NCBI RefSeq assembly: GCF_021559775.1
Contig: NZ_CP056047.1
Span: 3,369,501 to 3,433,500 of the forward strand
Origin: Gillisella vitis
Lineage (GTDB): Bacteria > Pseudomonadota > Alphaproteobacteria > Rhizobiales > Rhizobiaceae
Reading direction: 5' to 3'
Length of the DNA: 64,000 bases
In this document: piece after piece, positions 44,360-55,873 of the stretch
How positions within the stretch are numbered: position 1 is the first letter of the stretch
Layout of the letters: each line of letters opens with the position of its first letter
Notes under the pieces: model-generated
What the model was told of the DNA's origin: nothing
The model's database searches: none
The model's input: only the letters and a program-made list of their open reading frames with translations
Translations under genes and position numbers: made by a program

Positions 44360-45501
44360 GTGGTGAAGCGACGAAGTTTCGGCTGGAGCCTGTTGGTTTC
44401 GACCAACTCCCCGGTTGGGACGCGGATGATCCCTCGGCGCTTTTGCCGGCCATGGCCGATTGCCTGGATTATCTCACCACGGTCAAGCCTTACCGGCCCG
44501 GCCAGTTGGGCTTGACCGCACAGGATCTTGTGCCGCTGCTTGAAAAGGCAGCGGCATTGCCACGAGCAGATGGCGACGCATTGCGCCACCTGCTGGAAGT
44601 CGAATGCCAGGTTTTTCGTATAGCGCGCACGGATGGGAAGGCGGGTTTCGTTACGGCTTTTTACGAGCCCGACATCGAGGTTTCCGATCATCCTGACGAT
44701 CTCTACCGCTTTCCGTTTTACCGCAGACCTGAGGATTTGATCGATCTTGACGATCAAAACCGGCCTGGAAACATCGATCCGTCATATGTGTTTGGACGCA
44801 AGATTGATGATGGCGTGACCTATTATCCGGATCGTCAGGCCATCGACCAGGGCTTTCTAGAGGGACGCGGGCTGGAAATTGCCTGGGCGAAATCGAAAGT
44901 CGATGTGTTTTTCGTCCATGTCCAGGGTGCCGCACGGCTGCGTTATGTTGATGGGCGAGTTGGGCGGATTACCTATGCGGCCAAGGCGGGTCATCCTTTT
45001 TCCGGTATCGGCGGATTGCTGCTAAAGCGCGGTGAAATTCCTCCCGAGGCTATGTCGATGCAGGCGATCCGCGCCTGGCTCGCGTCTCATCCCGATCAGG
45101 TCGATGAGGTCTTACGGCACAATCGGTCCTATATCTTTTTCCGTGAAGCTGAGGTCGGTGATCTGTCACGCGGTCCGATCGCGGCGGCGAAGGTGCCGCT
45201 GGTGGCGGGACGATCCTTGGCGGTGGACCGGACGATCCATACATTCGGCTTTCCGTTTTTCATTCATTCCCACACCCTGACGTCCCAAGATCCGACTGGA
45301 TTGAATAGCGGCAAACCGTTTGCGCGATTGATGCTGGCGCTCGATACCGGTTCGGCGATTGTCGGACCGGCGCGCGGTGACATCTTTACCGGCTCTGGCG
45401 ATGAAGCAGGAAATCTCGCTGGGGCGGTGCGCAATGACGCGGATTTCTATATCCTTATCCCGAAACAGGCCGCTAAAAGGGTCGAGTCGAGGTTTGGTTG
45501 A
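44356..45501 (+). CDS. mltA: Membrane-bound lytic murein transglycosylase A
   Basis: Peptidoglycan lytic transglycosylase (381 aa). It has the MltA barrel (FVTAFYEPDIEVSDHPDDLYRFPFY, in parts; FVHVQGAARLRYVDG) and the C-terminal 3D domain with LMLALDTGSAIVGPARGDIFTG (in parts), carrying the catalytic Asp. The visible N-terminus (MSGEATKFRLEPVGF) lacks a lipoprotein or other signal, and the 4-bp overlap with the preceding gene leaves no room for one. This is odd for a periplasmic enzyme. Family is sure; localisation is open. Confidence 0.93.
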   Translation: MSGEATKFRLEPVGFDQLPGWDADDPSALLPAMADCLDYLTTVKPYRPGQLGLTAQDLVPLLEKAAALPRADGDALRHLLEVECQVFRIARTDGKAGFVTAFYEPDIEVSDHPDDLYRFPFYRRPEDLIDLDDQNRPGNIDPSYVFGRKIDDGVTYYPDRQAIDQGFLEGRGLEIAWAKSKVDVFFVHVQGAARLRYVDGRVGRITYAAKAGHPFSGIGGLLLKRGEIPPEAMSMQAIRAWLASHPDQVDEVLRHNRSYIFFREAEVGDLSRGPIAAAKVPLVAGRSLAVDRTIHTFGFPFFIHSHTLTSQDPTGLNSGKPFARLMLALDTGSAIVGPARGDIFTGSGDEAGNLAGAVRNDADFYILIPKQAAKRVESRFG

Positions 45502-46079
45502 TGGCGGGCAGGGACAGGATCAGTACGGAAGATCGGATTTTGTGGGGCAAGGTGGCGCGCACCACCCGACCCATGGCCGGTCGCCTGGAAGAGTTGACCG
45601 CCTTTGAAGACGCCTTGACGGAATTGGAAGCGTCAAAAGTGTTGGAACCCGGCCTTGCCGCCATGCGTGCCTCGCTCGAAAGTTCCGCCGCAAAGCCTGA
45701 ACCGAAGAAACCGTCCGGCCTCCACCATCCGCTGGAGCGTCCCGTCAAGCGCAAGCTGTCGCGCGGCAAGCTCAAGCTGGAAGCCCGCATCGACCTGCAC
45801 GGATTGTTCCAGAGTGAGGCCCACGCCATCCTGTTGGAATTTCTGGTGCGCGCCCACGAGCGTGGACTTCGCCACGTCTTGATCATCACCGGCAAGGGCA
45901 GTTCGATGGGCAGCGAAGGCGCCTTGAAACGGGCGGTGCCGCTATGGTTTTCCAAGCCGGAGTTCCGTTACCTGATTTCTTCCCATGAGCCAGCGGCCCA
46001 TCATCACGGCGGGGAGGGCGCGCTTTATGTCCGCTTGGCGCGCCAGGGCGGAGAGCGATTTGGCGGGGATGGACAATGA
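45501..46079 (+). CDS. Smr domain protein (MutS2-type endonuclease domain)
   Basis: Small protein (192 aa) with a C-terminal Smr domain (about residues 95-185): RIDLHGLFQSEAHAILLEFL, VLIITGKGSSMGSEGAL and the HHHGGEGALYVRL end. Smr domains bind or cut nucleic acid, but the function of stand-alone forms is unclear. The N-terminal 90 residues are charged and low in motifs. ATG 45501 uses the last base of the mltA stop; TTG 45498 is possible. Overlaps the next gene by 4 bp. Confidence 0.88.
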   Translation: MAGRDRISTEDRILWGKVARTTRPMAGRLEELTAFEDALTELEASKVLEPGLAAMRASLESSAAKPEPKKPSGLHHPLERPVKRKLSRGKLKLEARIDLHGLFQSEAHAILLEFLVRAHERGLRHVLIITGKGSSMGSEGALKRAVPLWFSKPEFRYLISSHEPAAHHHGGEGALYVRLARQGGERFGGDGQ

Positions 46080-46471
46080 CTCCCTTCGGCGATGCGGTGC
46101 GCGGGCTTCGGGAGCGCAAGGGAGTGAGCCAGAAGGACATGGCCAAGGCGATTGGTGTGACACCGGCCTATCTGTCGGCGCTCGAACACGGACGGCGCGG
46201 CAAGCCGAGTTTCGATCTCTTGCAACGCATCGCCGGCTATTTCAACATCATCTGGGATGAGGCCGATGACCTGTTTGCAATAGCGGGCCTTTCCCATCCC
46301 AGGGTAACGCTGGATACCGCTGGTCTGCCTGCCGCCCATACTGCTTTTGCCAACCGGCTTGCAGGGATGATTCGCACCTTGTCGCCCGATGTGATAGAAG
46401 ATCTCAATGCACTCCTGAGCAGAAGCGAGCGGGACCGTCAAAACCCTGGAAATCCCGTGGAAGCCTGCTGA
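46076..46471 (+). CDS. XRE-family transcriptional regulator
   Basis: Short DNA-binding protein (131 aa) with a Cro/C1-type helix-turn-helix in the first 65 residues (LRERKGVSQKDMAKAIGVTPAYLSALEHG). The C-terminal half has no domain I recognise. It overlaps smr by 4 bp and probably ends the Tim44-mltA-smr operon; gyrB follows after 125 bp. Its targets are unknown; autoregulation of this operon is a guess. Confidence 0.88.
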   Translation: MTPFGDAVRGLRERKGVSQKDMAKAIGVTPAYLSALEHGRRGKPSFDLLQRIAGYFNIIWDEADDLFAIAGLSHPRVTLDTAGLPAAHTAFANRLAGMIRTLSPDVIEDLNALLSRSERDRQNPGNPVEAC

Positions 46472-46596
46472 ATTTCATGGCTGCGATTTGGAAGTCGCCG
46501 CAAAATCCCTATAGTCGGAAAGTGCCAACGTGTGTGATTCGCCATAATTTTTGTCGTGGCCACGCATATTGCTTATGACACTGGAAAGATCGCTGA

Positions 46597-49032
<2,436 letters not shown>

Positions 49033-49055
49033 CGGACGTCAAAGATAACAACATT

Positions 49056-49090
49056 AAAAGGCCGTGCTTTGTAAAAAAGCACGGCCTTTT
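49056..49090 (+). terminator. Intrinsic terminator of gyrB
   Basis: Perfect 15-bp arms 49056-49070 and 49076-49090 (AAAAGGCCGTGCTTT / AAAGCACGGCCTTTT) with a GTAAA loop; the T-run continues one further base. Confidence 0.92.
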
Positions 49091-49093
49091 TCG

Positions 49094-49109
49094 TGACTCA
49101 CGTGAAACA
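49094..49109. promoter_or_regulatory. parS-like site 4 (two mismatches, after gyrB)
   Basis: TGACTCACGTGAAACA, two mismatches from the perfect palindrome and one from sites 2 and 3. It lies directly after the gyrB terminator, about 10.6 kb from the predicted oriC. It is the weakest of the set. Confidence 0.55.
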
Positions 49110-49193
49110 TTCGGCTTTACAGCACCAAGCGTTCCGCTTTTTGGACGGTGCCGTTATACGAGGGATCATTCACTGACCCTTCGGAATAGCCGT

Positions 49194-49790
49194 TCAGGCC
49201 TTGAATTTACCCTCAAAAACCACGGCGTCCAACGGCTTACGGTCGTTGGGGACTTCCTTTGCCTGCAAGCCTTCCGGCAGGATCGATTTGTCCCCCAGTT
49301 TTCCTATGGCCACAGCGGCTTCGATGTGGAAATCGGCGGGAACGCCAAGCACGTTGGCGGCCTTGTCGAAATCCACACCGGTCATGCCATGGGCATGGAA
49401 GCCGGAGTGGATCGCCTGAAGTGCCAGATAACCCCAGGCAGCACCGGCATCGAAGCTGTGGCTGCGCGAAGGCTTCGGCGCGGAGCCGTCGGGCGAGCGG
49501 CTCAGCGTATCGGAAATGACGAAAACCAGAGCGGAGGCATTCTTGGCCCAGCCTTGGTTGAATTCGATCAGGGCACCCAGCAGGGCATCGAAATGTTCAT
49601 CGCCCTTCAAGGCATAGACGAAGCGCCAAGGCTGGTAGTTAAAAGCCGAGGGCGCCCAATGAGCCGCTTCAAGAATGGTCAGCAATTCGGTTTTGCTCAT
49701 GGTCTCGCCGGTGAAGGCGCGGGGCGACCAGCGATCCAGGAAGATCGGGTGAATGTCATGGGTGGCGTTACGATGATTGCTGCTTGTCAT
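49194..49790 (-). CDS. Nitroreductase family protein
   Basis: FMN-dependent oxidoreductase (198 aa) of the nitroreductase superfamily. It has the early RWSPRAFTGE motif with FMN-contacting Arg/Ser, AAHWAPSAFNYQPWRFVY, and the GAAWGYLALQA helix typical for the fold. Natural substrate unknown; such enzymes reduce nitroaromatics, quinones or flavins. ATG 49790 has GAGG eight bases upstream; a TTG two codons earlier is also in frame. It is divergent from phaZ and stands alone. Confidence 0.87.
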   Translation of the reverse strand: MTSSNHRNATHDIHPIFLDRWSPRAFTGETMSKTELLTILEAAHWAPSAFNYQPWRFVYALKGDEHFDALLGALIEFNQGWAKNASALVFVISDTLSRSPDGSAPKPSRSHSFDAGAAWGYLALQAIHSGFHAHGMTGVDFDKAANVLGVPADFHIEAAVAIGKLGDKSILPEGLQAKEVPNDRKPLDAVVFEGKFKA

Positions 49791-50210
49791 TATCAAACCT
49801 CAAAAATGTGGGAGTCTCGAAACAAGGTGGCACAGGGGTCGCATCATTGCGATCAGCATATTTATCCCGAAACATTGTCACTGATTTTACGGCAGAGTTG
49901 CGAAACACCTGACCAAACCTCTTCGCGGCACATAGGGTGTGTGGCCGCGACCGGCAAGGTGTAGCAACCATGGCCGAAAAGCACCGGAAAGCCCCATCAC
50001 TCCTTTGTCAAGGTGTGAAATCCCATGGACGGATTCGCGCAATAAAATCTATGAAGTATAAAGGTTTCTGTGCATACTATCTGGTCAATGGTCGATAGTG
50101 GTGGGGGTTAAGCAATTTCTTTACCCCTTTGAACTCTGGCCGGAACCTTGGCTTGACTGGTCCAGTTTAGCTTTGGATGAGTGACAACAGGGAAGAGGCG
50201 GATCGCATCG
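49791..50210. other. Divergent intergenic region, nitroreductase / phaZ
   Basis: About 420 bp without a believable gene. It holds the ribosome site of the nitroreductase gene and must carry both promoters. The part at 50040-50150 is A+T-rich and includes a loose inverted pair GGGGTTAAG...CTTTACCCC near 50104-50128. No known operator was recognised. Confidence 0.4.
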
Positions 50211-51506
50211 ATGTTTTATCAACTGTATGAAATGAATCACGCAGCCATGGCTCCTTTGCGGGCCACGGCAGATGCCATGCGTCTAGCCTTCCGCAATCCG
50301 CTGAACCCGCTGACTCACACCGTTATAGGCCGGACAATGGCCGCAGGCTTCGAGGTGATCGAGCGCAACACGCGGCGCTATGGCAAGCCCGAATTCGGTC
50401 TTCCGACCACGGTGATCGACGGATCGCCTGTGAAGATAACTGAGGAAGTCACGTGGTCCAAGCCGTTCTGCAATCTCATTCATTTCAACCGGAGCCTGAC
50501 CCAGCCCCGGAGTGACGACCCAAAAATCCTGATCGTCGCGCCGATGTCAGGCCATTACGCCACCTTGTTACGCGGCACGGTCGAGGCCTTGCTGCCGAGT
50601 GCCGATGTTTATATTACCGACTGGATCGATGCCCGCATGGTGCCGATGACGGACGGAACTTTCGACTTCGATGACTATGTCGATTACGTGATCGAGATCC
50701 TGCATCATCTCGGCCCAAACACCAATCTCGTCGCCGTCTGCCAGCCCTCCGTTCCCGTGCTGGCTGCCGTGGCCCGGATGGAGGCGGAAAACGATGAATT
50801 TGTGCCATCCTCCATGACATTGATGGGTGGCCCGATCGATACGCGCATCAATCCGACAGCCGTTAATGAGCTGGCCAAGAACAAGCCGATTGAGTGGTTT
50901 GAGGAAAACGTCATCATGAACGTTCCCTGGCCACAGCCGGGCTTCCTGCGGCCCGTCTATCCGGGCTTCCTTCAGCTCTCCGGATTCATGTCGATGAATC
51001 TCGATCGGCATATGATTGCCCAGAAAGATTTCTATGTGCATCTGGTGAAGAACAACGGTGATTCCGCCGAAAAGCACCGGGAATTCTATGATGAATATCT
51101 GTCGGTCATGGACCTGACAGCTGAGTTCTATCTGCAAACGGTGGAAGCCGTGTTCATGCGGCATTCCCTGCCGAAGGGCGAGTTGATGCATCGTGGCAAG
51201 CCGGTCGATTGCGGCGCCATCCGCAATGTGGCTCTTTTGACGGTCGAAGGCGAGAACGACGATATTTCCGGCGTCGGCCAGACAAAGGCGGCACAGACGC
51301 TCTGCACCAATCTCGCCGATGACAAGCGCATGCATTACATGCAGCCGGATGTCGGCCATTACGGCGTCTTCACCGGCTCTCGGTTCCGTCGGGAGATCGC
51401 ACCGCGCATCGTTGCTTTTGCCAAGCAGCATTCCAATCAACCGACCTCGGCGGTAAAGCGGGCAACGATGGTGAAGCGCGTCATCAAGGGTGGAAAGTCG
51501 GCCTGA
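50211..51506 (+). CDS. phaZ: Intracellular polyhydroxyalkanoate depolymerase
   Basis: Depolymerase (431 aa) that mobilises stored polyhydroxybutyrate. It starts MFYQLYEMNHAAMAPLRATA, and has the cysteine nucleophile motif AVCQPSVPVLAAV (Cys about 177), as in intracellular PhaZ enzymes, instead of a serine lipase box. A catalytic Asp (VEGENDDISG) and His (MQPDVGHYGVF) follow in the alpha/beta-hydrolase order. ATG 50211 has GGAAGAGG about 12 bases upstream; ten further codons upstream are open. No signal peptide, as expected for granule-bound cytosolic enzyme. Confidence 0.94.
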   Translation: MFYQLYEMNHAAMAPLRATADAMRLAFRNPLNPLTHTVIGRTMAAGFEVIERNTRRYGKPEFGLPTTVIDGSPVKITEEVTWSKPFCNLIHFNRSLTQPRSDDPKILIVAPMSGHYATLLRGTVEALLPSADVYITDWIDARMVPMTDGTFDFDDYVDYVIEILHHLGPNTNLVAVCQPSVPVLAAVARMEAENDEFVPSSMTLMGGPIDTRINPTAVNELAKNKPIEWFEENVIMNVPWPQPGFLRPVYPGFLQLSGFMSMNLDRHMIAQKDFYVHLVKNNGDSAEKHREFYDEYLSVMDLTAEFYLQTVEAVFMRHSLPKGELMHRGKPVDCGAIRNVALLTVEGENDDISGVGQTKAAQTLCTNLADDKRMHYMQPDVGHYGVFTGSRFRREIAPRIVAFAKQHSNQPTSAVKRATMVKRVIKGGKSA

Positions 51507-51643
51507 GGGAAAATCGAATTTCCCGAATTTTTCAAGTGATTTAGCAAATTACGAATGACGTACGCTTGAAGGTTGTATCCGCCATTCCCATCTCGAATAT
51601 GTCCGGTCGCATGGTGCTTGCCGGACGTAACGAGGATAATGGA

Positions 51644-52090
51644 ATGAACCAATCAGCATTGCTGCGTCCGGGCTGGACGCCTGCGACGATTGCCATGATG
51701 GTGCTCGGCTTCGTGATCTTCTGGCCGCTTGGCCTTGCCATGCTTGCCTATATTTTATGGGGCGATCGCTTCCGCACATCGAAACGGAACGCAAATGAGG
51801 CTATGGACGCCATGTTTTCAAAATGCTGCGGCAGCCGCCGCTCACGCAATCGCAACCGCTTTAGCGCCTCCAGTGGTAACCTCGCCTTCGATGAATGGCG
51901 TGTCGCCGAGCTGGAGCGTATCGAGCAGGAACGCCGCAAGCTTGAAGAAATGCGTGAAGAATTCGAGGCCTATGTCCTGGAATTGCAGCGCGCCAAGGAT
52001 CAGGATGAATTCAACCGCTTCATGAACCAGCGCAATGCCAGCCGCCGCGATGACCGCGGCAGCGATGTCCAGACTTTCACTCCGGACTGA
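51644..52090 (+). CDS. DUF2852 domain membrane protein
   Basis: Small protein (148 aa) with one or two hydrophobic segments near the N-terminus (ATIAMMVLGFVIFWPLGLAMLAYILWG) and a charged, coiled-coil-like C-terminal half (ERIEQERRKLEEMREEFEAYVLELQRAKDQ, in parts). It matches the DUF2852 family common in Rhizobiales; function unknown. ATG 51644 opens the conserved WTPATIA segment; an open frame extends 26 codons upstream from a TTG. A strong terminator follows. Confidence 0.82.
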   Translation: MNQSALLRPGWTPATIAMMVLGFVIFWPLGLAMLAYILWGDRFRTSKRNANEAMDAMFSKCCGSRRSRNRNRFSASSGNLAFDEWRVAELERIEQERRKLEEMREEFEAYVLELQRAKDQDEFNRFMNQRNASRRDDRGSDVQTFTPD

Positions 52091-52111
52091 CCATCATGTG
52101 ATTTTGCAAAG

Positions 52112-52143
52112 GCCGAGATCCTTTTGGATCTCGGCTTTTTTTA
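52112..52143 (+). terminator. Intrinsic terminator
   Basis: Perfect 10-bp arms GCCGAGATCC (52112-52121) and GGATCTCGGC (52126-52135) with a TTTT loop, followed by a T-run of eight. It ends the DUF2852 gene. Confidence 0.94.
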
Positions 52144-52200
52144 TGGCTCTCGATAACGGATATAAGGCCACGACTGGAACGAATCAGGTAAAAGACCCAG

Positions 52201-52965
52201 ATGTTTCCCTTGTTTTTGCGAAGCCCGACCAGAGTGGCAAAAAAGCCGAAGGTGCCAGAGAGCCGTGAGCTGTTGGTGGCTGGCCGACCTGTGCCGCTTG
52301 CCATTCGCGAAAACCTGCGCGCCACCCGCATCACCCTGCGGATCGAGCCCGGTGGCCGGGGCCTGAAAATGACCATTCCCAAAGGGGTGCGCCAAGGCGA
52401 CGTCAACGATTTTATCGAGCGGCATCGTGGCTGGCTGGAAAACAAGTTAGCCCGCTTTTCCGATGATACGAAAGTCAGGGCAGGGGGCATGATCTCGCTG
52501 CGCGGCGTTGCGCATCGTATCGAGCATACAGGCCAGCTGCGCGGCGTGACCCAGGTGCTGATGGAAAATGGCGAACCGGTGATCCGCATCAGCGGCCTGC
52601 CGGAACATGCCGGTCGCCGGTTATCGGCCTTTCTGAAAAAGGAAGCACGGCTTGATCTGGAGCGGCTGGTCGCCATCCATACCGGGCGACTTGGAAAACC
52701 GGCAAAAAGCCTAGCGCTGAAGGACACCCGCAGCCGTTGGGGCTCCTGCTCCTGGGATGGCAATTTAAGCTTTTCCTGGCGTATCGTCATGGCACCACCC
52801 TCGGTGATCGACTATCTTGCCGCCCATGAAGTGGCGCATTTGAAGGAAATGAACCACGGCCCGCAATTCTGGGCGCTGTGCAAACGTCTTTGCCCCGGCA
52901 TGGACGAGGCCAAGTCCTGGTTGAAGCGGCATGGATCGGAACTGCATGCCCTCGATTTTGACTGA
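52201..52965 (+). CDS. YgjP-like metallopeptidase domain protein (M48/DUF45)
   Basis: Cytosolic protein (254 aa) with a YgjP-like (DUF45) metallopeptidase domain. The signature DTRSRWGSCSWDGNLSFSW is followed by the zinc motif HEVAHLKEMNHGPQFW. The N-terminal half is a beta-rich region seen throughout the family. Substrate is unknown. ATG 52201 is the first in frame with an AGGT further upstream. It leads directly to trpF, from which it is separated by a hairpin. Confidence 0.87.
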   Translation: MFPLFLRSPTRVAKKPKVPESRELLVAGRPVPLAIRENLRATRITLRIEPGGRGLKMTIPKGVRQGDVNDFIERHRGWLENKLARFSDDTKVRAGGMISLRGVAHRIEHTGQLRGVTQVLMENGEPVIRISGLPEHAGRRLSAFLKKEARLDLERLVAIHTGRLGKPAKSLALKDTRSRWGSCSWDGNLSFSWRIVMAPPSVIDYLAAHEVAHLKEMNHGPQFWALCKRLCPGMDEAKSWLKRHGSELHALDFD

Positions 52966-52986
52966 TTTGGCTCGACTCCGAGCCGA

Positions 52987-53012
52987 TTTCATGTCACTTC
53001 GCTGACATGAAA
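52987..53012 (+). promoter_or_regulatory. Hairpin covering the trpF start codon
   Basis: Perfect 10-bp arms TTTCATGTCA (52987-52996) and TGACATGAAA (53003-53012) with a CTTCGC loop. The trpF ATG (53007-53009) lies in the 3' arm, and no Shine-Dalgarno is visible upstream. In RNA this would bury the start codon. Confidence 0.6.
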
Positions 53013-53681
53013 CCTGATGTCAAAATTTGCGGATTGAAGACCGAGGAAGCCGTCGAAAAGGCTGTCAGCCTGGGGGCCACCCATGTCGGCTTCATCTTCT
53101 TTGAGAAAAGCCCAAGACATATCGAACCCGACATTGCCGGACGCATTGCCGAAAAGGCGCGGGGCAGGGCGAAGATCGTTGCCGTCACCGTCGATGCAGA
53201 CACAGATGATCTTGATGATATTGTTTACCTGCTGAACCCGGATATCCTGCAATTGCATGGCCATGAGAGCCCGCAGCAGGTGCTGACCATCAAGGCGCTC
53301 TACGGTCTTCCTGTCATGAAGGTGTTTTCCATCCGCGAACCCGCTGATCTTTTGCAGATTGATGCCTATATAGGGATAGCAGATCGTTTTCTGCTTGATG
53401 CCAAGGCGCCTGAAGGCTCCGATCTGCCGGGCGGCAATGGTGTCACCTTCGATTGGCGTCTGCTGCGCGATCTTGACGCAGAGGTCGATTACATGCTTTC
53501 GGGTGGGCTCAACAAGGACAATGTCGGGCAAGCCCTTGCCGAGACGGCAGCGCGAGGCCTGGATGTGTCTTCCGGCGTCGAAAGCGCGCCGGGCGTCAAG
53601 GATCTCGAACGGATGGATCAGTTCTTCGCCGCCGTCAGGCTGGCAACGGCCACAGCGCCGGTTTCAGGGAGTGTACAGTGA
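53007..53681 (+). CDS. trpF: Phosphoribosylanthranilate isomerase
   Basis: Third enzyme of tryptophan synthesis (224 aa), a TIM barrel. It begins [15 protein letters not shown] with the catalytic Cys and ends with the phosphate-binding [16 protein letters not shown]; the catalytic Asp is in AVTVDADTD. Its start codon is inside a perfect hairpin. The 3' end overlaps the trpB start by 4 bp (GTGA). The order trpF-trpB-trpA-accD-folC is conserved in rhizobia. Confidence 0.96.
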   Translation: MKPDVKICGLKTEEAVEKAVSLGATHVGFIFFEKSPRHIEPDIAGRIAEKARGRAKIVAVTVDADTDDLDDIVYLLNPDILQLHGHESPQQVLTIKALYGLPVMKVFSIREPADLLQIDAYIGIADRFLLDAKAPEGSDLPGGNGVTFDWRLLRDLDAEVDYMLSGGLNKDNVGQALAETAARGLDVSSGVESAPGVKDLERMDQFFAAVRLATATAPVSGSVQ

Positions 53682-54898
53682 ACCAGAACCCAATCCCGAA
53701 TTCCTTCCGGTCCGGGCCGGATGAAGATGGCCGTTTCGGCATTTTCGGCGGCCGCTTCGTGGCCGAAACCTTGATGCCGCTGATCCTGGATCTGCAGGCG
53801 GAATGGGAAAATGCCAAGACCGACCCCAGCTTCAAGGCTGAACTCGATCACCTCAACACCCATTATACCGGGCGTCCAAGCCCGCTCTATTTTGCCGAGC
53901 GGCTGACGGCGGAACTTGGTGGCGCCAAGATCTATTTCAAGCGCGACGAGTTGAACCATACCGGTTCGCACAAGATCAATAATTGTCTCGGCCAGATCCT
54001 GCTGGCCAAACGCATGGGCAAGACCCGGATTATCGCCGAGACCGGTGCCGGTCAGCACGGCGTGGCCTCGGCCACCGTGGCGGCCCGCTTCGGCCTGCCC
54101 TGCATCGTCTATATGGGGGCCACCGATGTGGAGCGCCAGGCGCCGAACGTCTTCCGCATGAAGCTGCTCGGTGCGGAAGTCCGCCCGGTTACTTCAGGTC
54201 ATGGCACCTTGAAGGATGCGATGAACGAGGCCCTGCGCGACTGGGTCACCAATGTCGATGAGACCTATTACATGATCGGCACGGCTGCCGGTCCGCATCC
54301 CTATCCGGAAATGGTCCGCGAGTTCCAGTCGGTGATCGGCAAGGAATCCCGCGAGCAGATGATGGCTGCTGAAGGCCGCCTGCCGGATATGCTGGTGGCA
54401 GCTGTCGGCGGTGGCTCCAATGCCATCGGCCTGTTCCATCCGTTCCTTGATGATGAGAGCGTGCGGATGATCGGTGTCGAGGCTGGCGGCAAGGGGCTTG
54501 ATGGCAATGAGCATTGCGCCTCGCTGACCGCAGGCTCCCCTGGCGTCCTGCATGGCAACCGCACCTATCTGCTGCAAGACAGCGACGGGCAGATCAAGGA
54601 TGGCCATTCGATTTCGGCCGGGCTTGATTATCCGGGTATCGGTCCGGAACATTCCTGGTTGAAGGATATCGGCCGGGTGGAATATGTGCCGATCATGGAT
54701 ACCGAAGCGCTGGAGGCTTTCCAGCTTCTGACCCGCACCGAAGGTATTATTCCGGCGCTGGAGCCCAGCCACGCCCTGGCGGAGGTGATGAAGCGCGCTC
54801 CGAAAATGGGCAAGGACGAGATAATCCTGATGAACCTCTGCGGACGCGGCGACAAGGATATCTTCACGGTCGGCAAGATTCTGGGAATGGGGCTCTGA
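53678..54898 (+). CDS. trpB: Tryptophan synthase beta chain
   Basis: PLP enzyme (406 aa) that joins indole and serine. The PLP lysine is in [12 protein letters not shown] and the phosphate-binding loop in [21 protein letters not shown] is also typical. The start is GTG 53678, five bases after AGGGAG and overlapping the trpF stop. It is followed with one spacer base by trpA, so the two subunits are made together. Confidence 0.98.
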   Translation: MNQNPIPNSFRSGPDEDGRFGIFGGRFVAETLMPLILDLQAEWENAKTDPSFKAELDHLNTHYTGRPSPLYFAERLTAELGGAKIYFKRDELNHTGSHKINNCLGQILLAKRMGKTRIIAETGAGQHGVASATVAARFGLPCIVYMGATDVERQAPNVFRMKLLGAEVRPVTSGHGTLKDAMNEALRDWVTNVDETYYMIGTAAGPHPYPEMVREFQSVIGKESREQMMAAEGRLPDMLVAAVGGGSNAIGLFHPFLDDESVRMIGVEAGGKGLDGNEHCASLTAGSPGVLHGNRTYLLQDSDGQIKDGHSISAGLDYPGIGPEHSWLKDIGRVEYVPIMDTEALEAFQLLTRTEGIIPALEPSHALAEVMKRAPKMGKDEIILMNLCGRGDKDIFTVGKILGMGL

Positions 54899-54899
54899 T

Positions 54900-55739
54900 A
54901 TGACGCAGCGTATGGACAAACGGTTCGCCGATCTGAAGGAAGAGGGCCGTCCCGCTCTCGTCACTTATTTCATGGGCGGCGATCCGGATTTCGAAACGTC
55001 GCTGGCGATTATGAAGGCGCTGCCGCAGGCTGGTGCCGACGTGATTGAGCTTGGCATGCCGTTTTCCGACCCGATGGCCGATGGTCCTGCCATCCAAATG
55101 GCCGGTCAGCGCGCCCTGAAGGCCGGGCAGACCCTGGTAAAAACCCTGGATATGGCGCGGGAATTCCGAAAGGGTGATCAGGCTACGCCGATCGTCATGA
55201 TGGGGTATTACAATCCAATCTATGTTTATGGCGTTGAAAAATTCCTGGATGACGCGCTGGACGCGGGCATTGACGGTTTGATTGTCGTCGATCTTCCGCC
55301 GGAAATGGACGATGAATTGTGCCTGCCCGCGCGCAAGCGCGATATCAATTTCATCCGTCTGGCGACGCCGACCACGGATGAGAAGCGCCTGCCGATGGTG
55401 CTGCAAAACACCTCTGGATTCGTCTATTATGTATCGATGAACGGCATTACCGGCTCGGCTTTGCCCGATCCGTCCAAGGTTGCCGGTGCTGTTGGGCGGA
55501 TCAAGGCCCATACCGATCTGCCGATCTGCGTTGGCTTCGGCGTGAAAACGGCGGAACATGCAAGGCTGATTGGGGCCAGCGCCGATGGCGTCGTGGTCGG
55601 TACGGCCATTGTCAATCAGGTCGCACTGAGCCTGACCAAGGATGATAAGGCGACGGCGGATACGGTGCAATCGGTGGTAACCCTAGTGCGTGGGCTGGCA
55701 AGCGGCGTCCAGACTGCCCGGCTTGCGGTTGCGCAATAG
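54900..55739 (+). CDS. trpA: Tryptophan synthase alpha chain
   Basis: Indole-3-glycerol phosphate lyase subunit (279 aa). The catalytic Glu is in [16 protein letters not shown] and the catalytic Asp close behind it; [11 protein letters not shown] and [10 protein letters not shown] are further TrpA signatures. ATG 54900 is taken, one base after the trpB stop; ATG 54912 is possible. accD follows after a 134-bp spacer. Confidence 0.97.
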   Translation: MTQRMDKRFADLKEEGRPALVTYFMGGDPDFETSLAIMKALPQAGADVIELGMPFSDPMADGPAIQMAGQRALKAGQTLVKTLDMAREFRKGDQATPIVMMGYYNPIYVYGVEKFLDDALDAGIDGLIVVDLPPEMDDELCLPARKRDINFIRLATPTTDEKRLPMVLQNTSGFVYYVSMNGITGSALPDPSKVAGAVGRIKAHTDLPICVGFGVKTAEHARLIGASADGVVVGTAIVNQVALSLTKDDKATADTVQSVVTLVRGLASGVQTARLAVAQ

Positions 55740-55873
55740 TCCTTCTAAAATGGGCTATTGCCTTGGAAGACGCGGAGCCCGAGTGGGCTCCACCTCTTCC
55801 TGATTGTCTGTTTTCAGCCTTTTCGGATGCCGGCCCGCCGATCCCGGAAGTGCGCGATCAAGGAGTATTCAAA

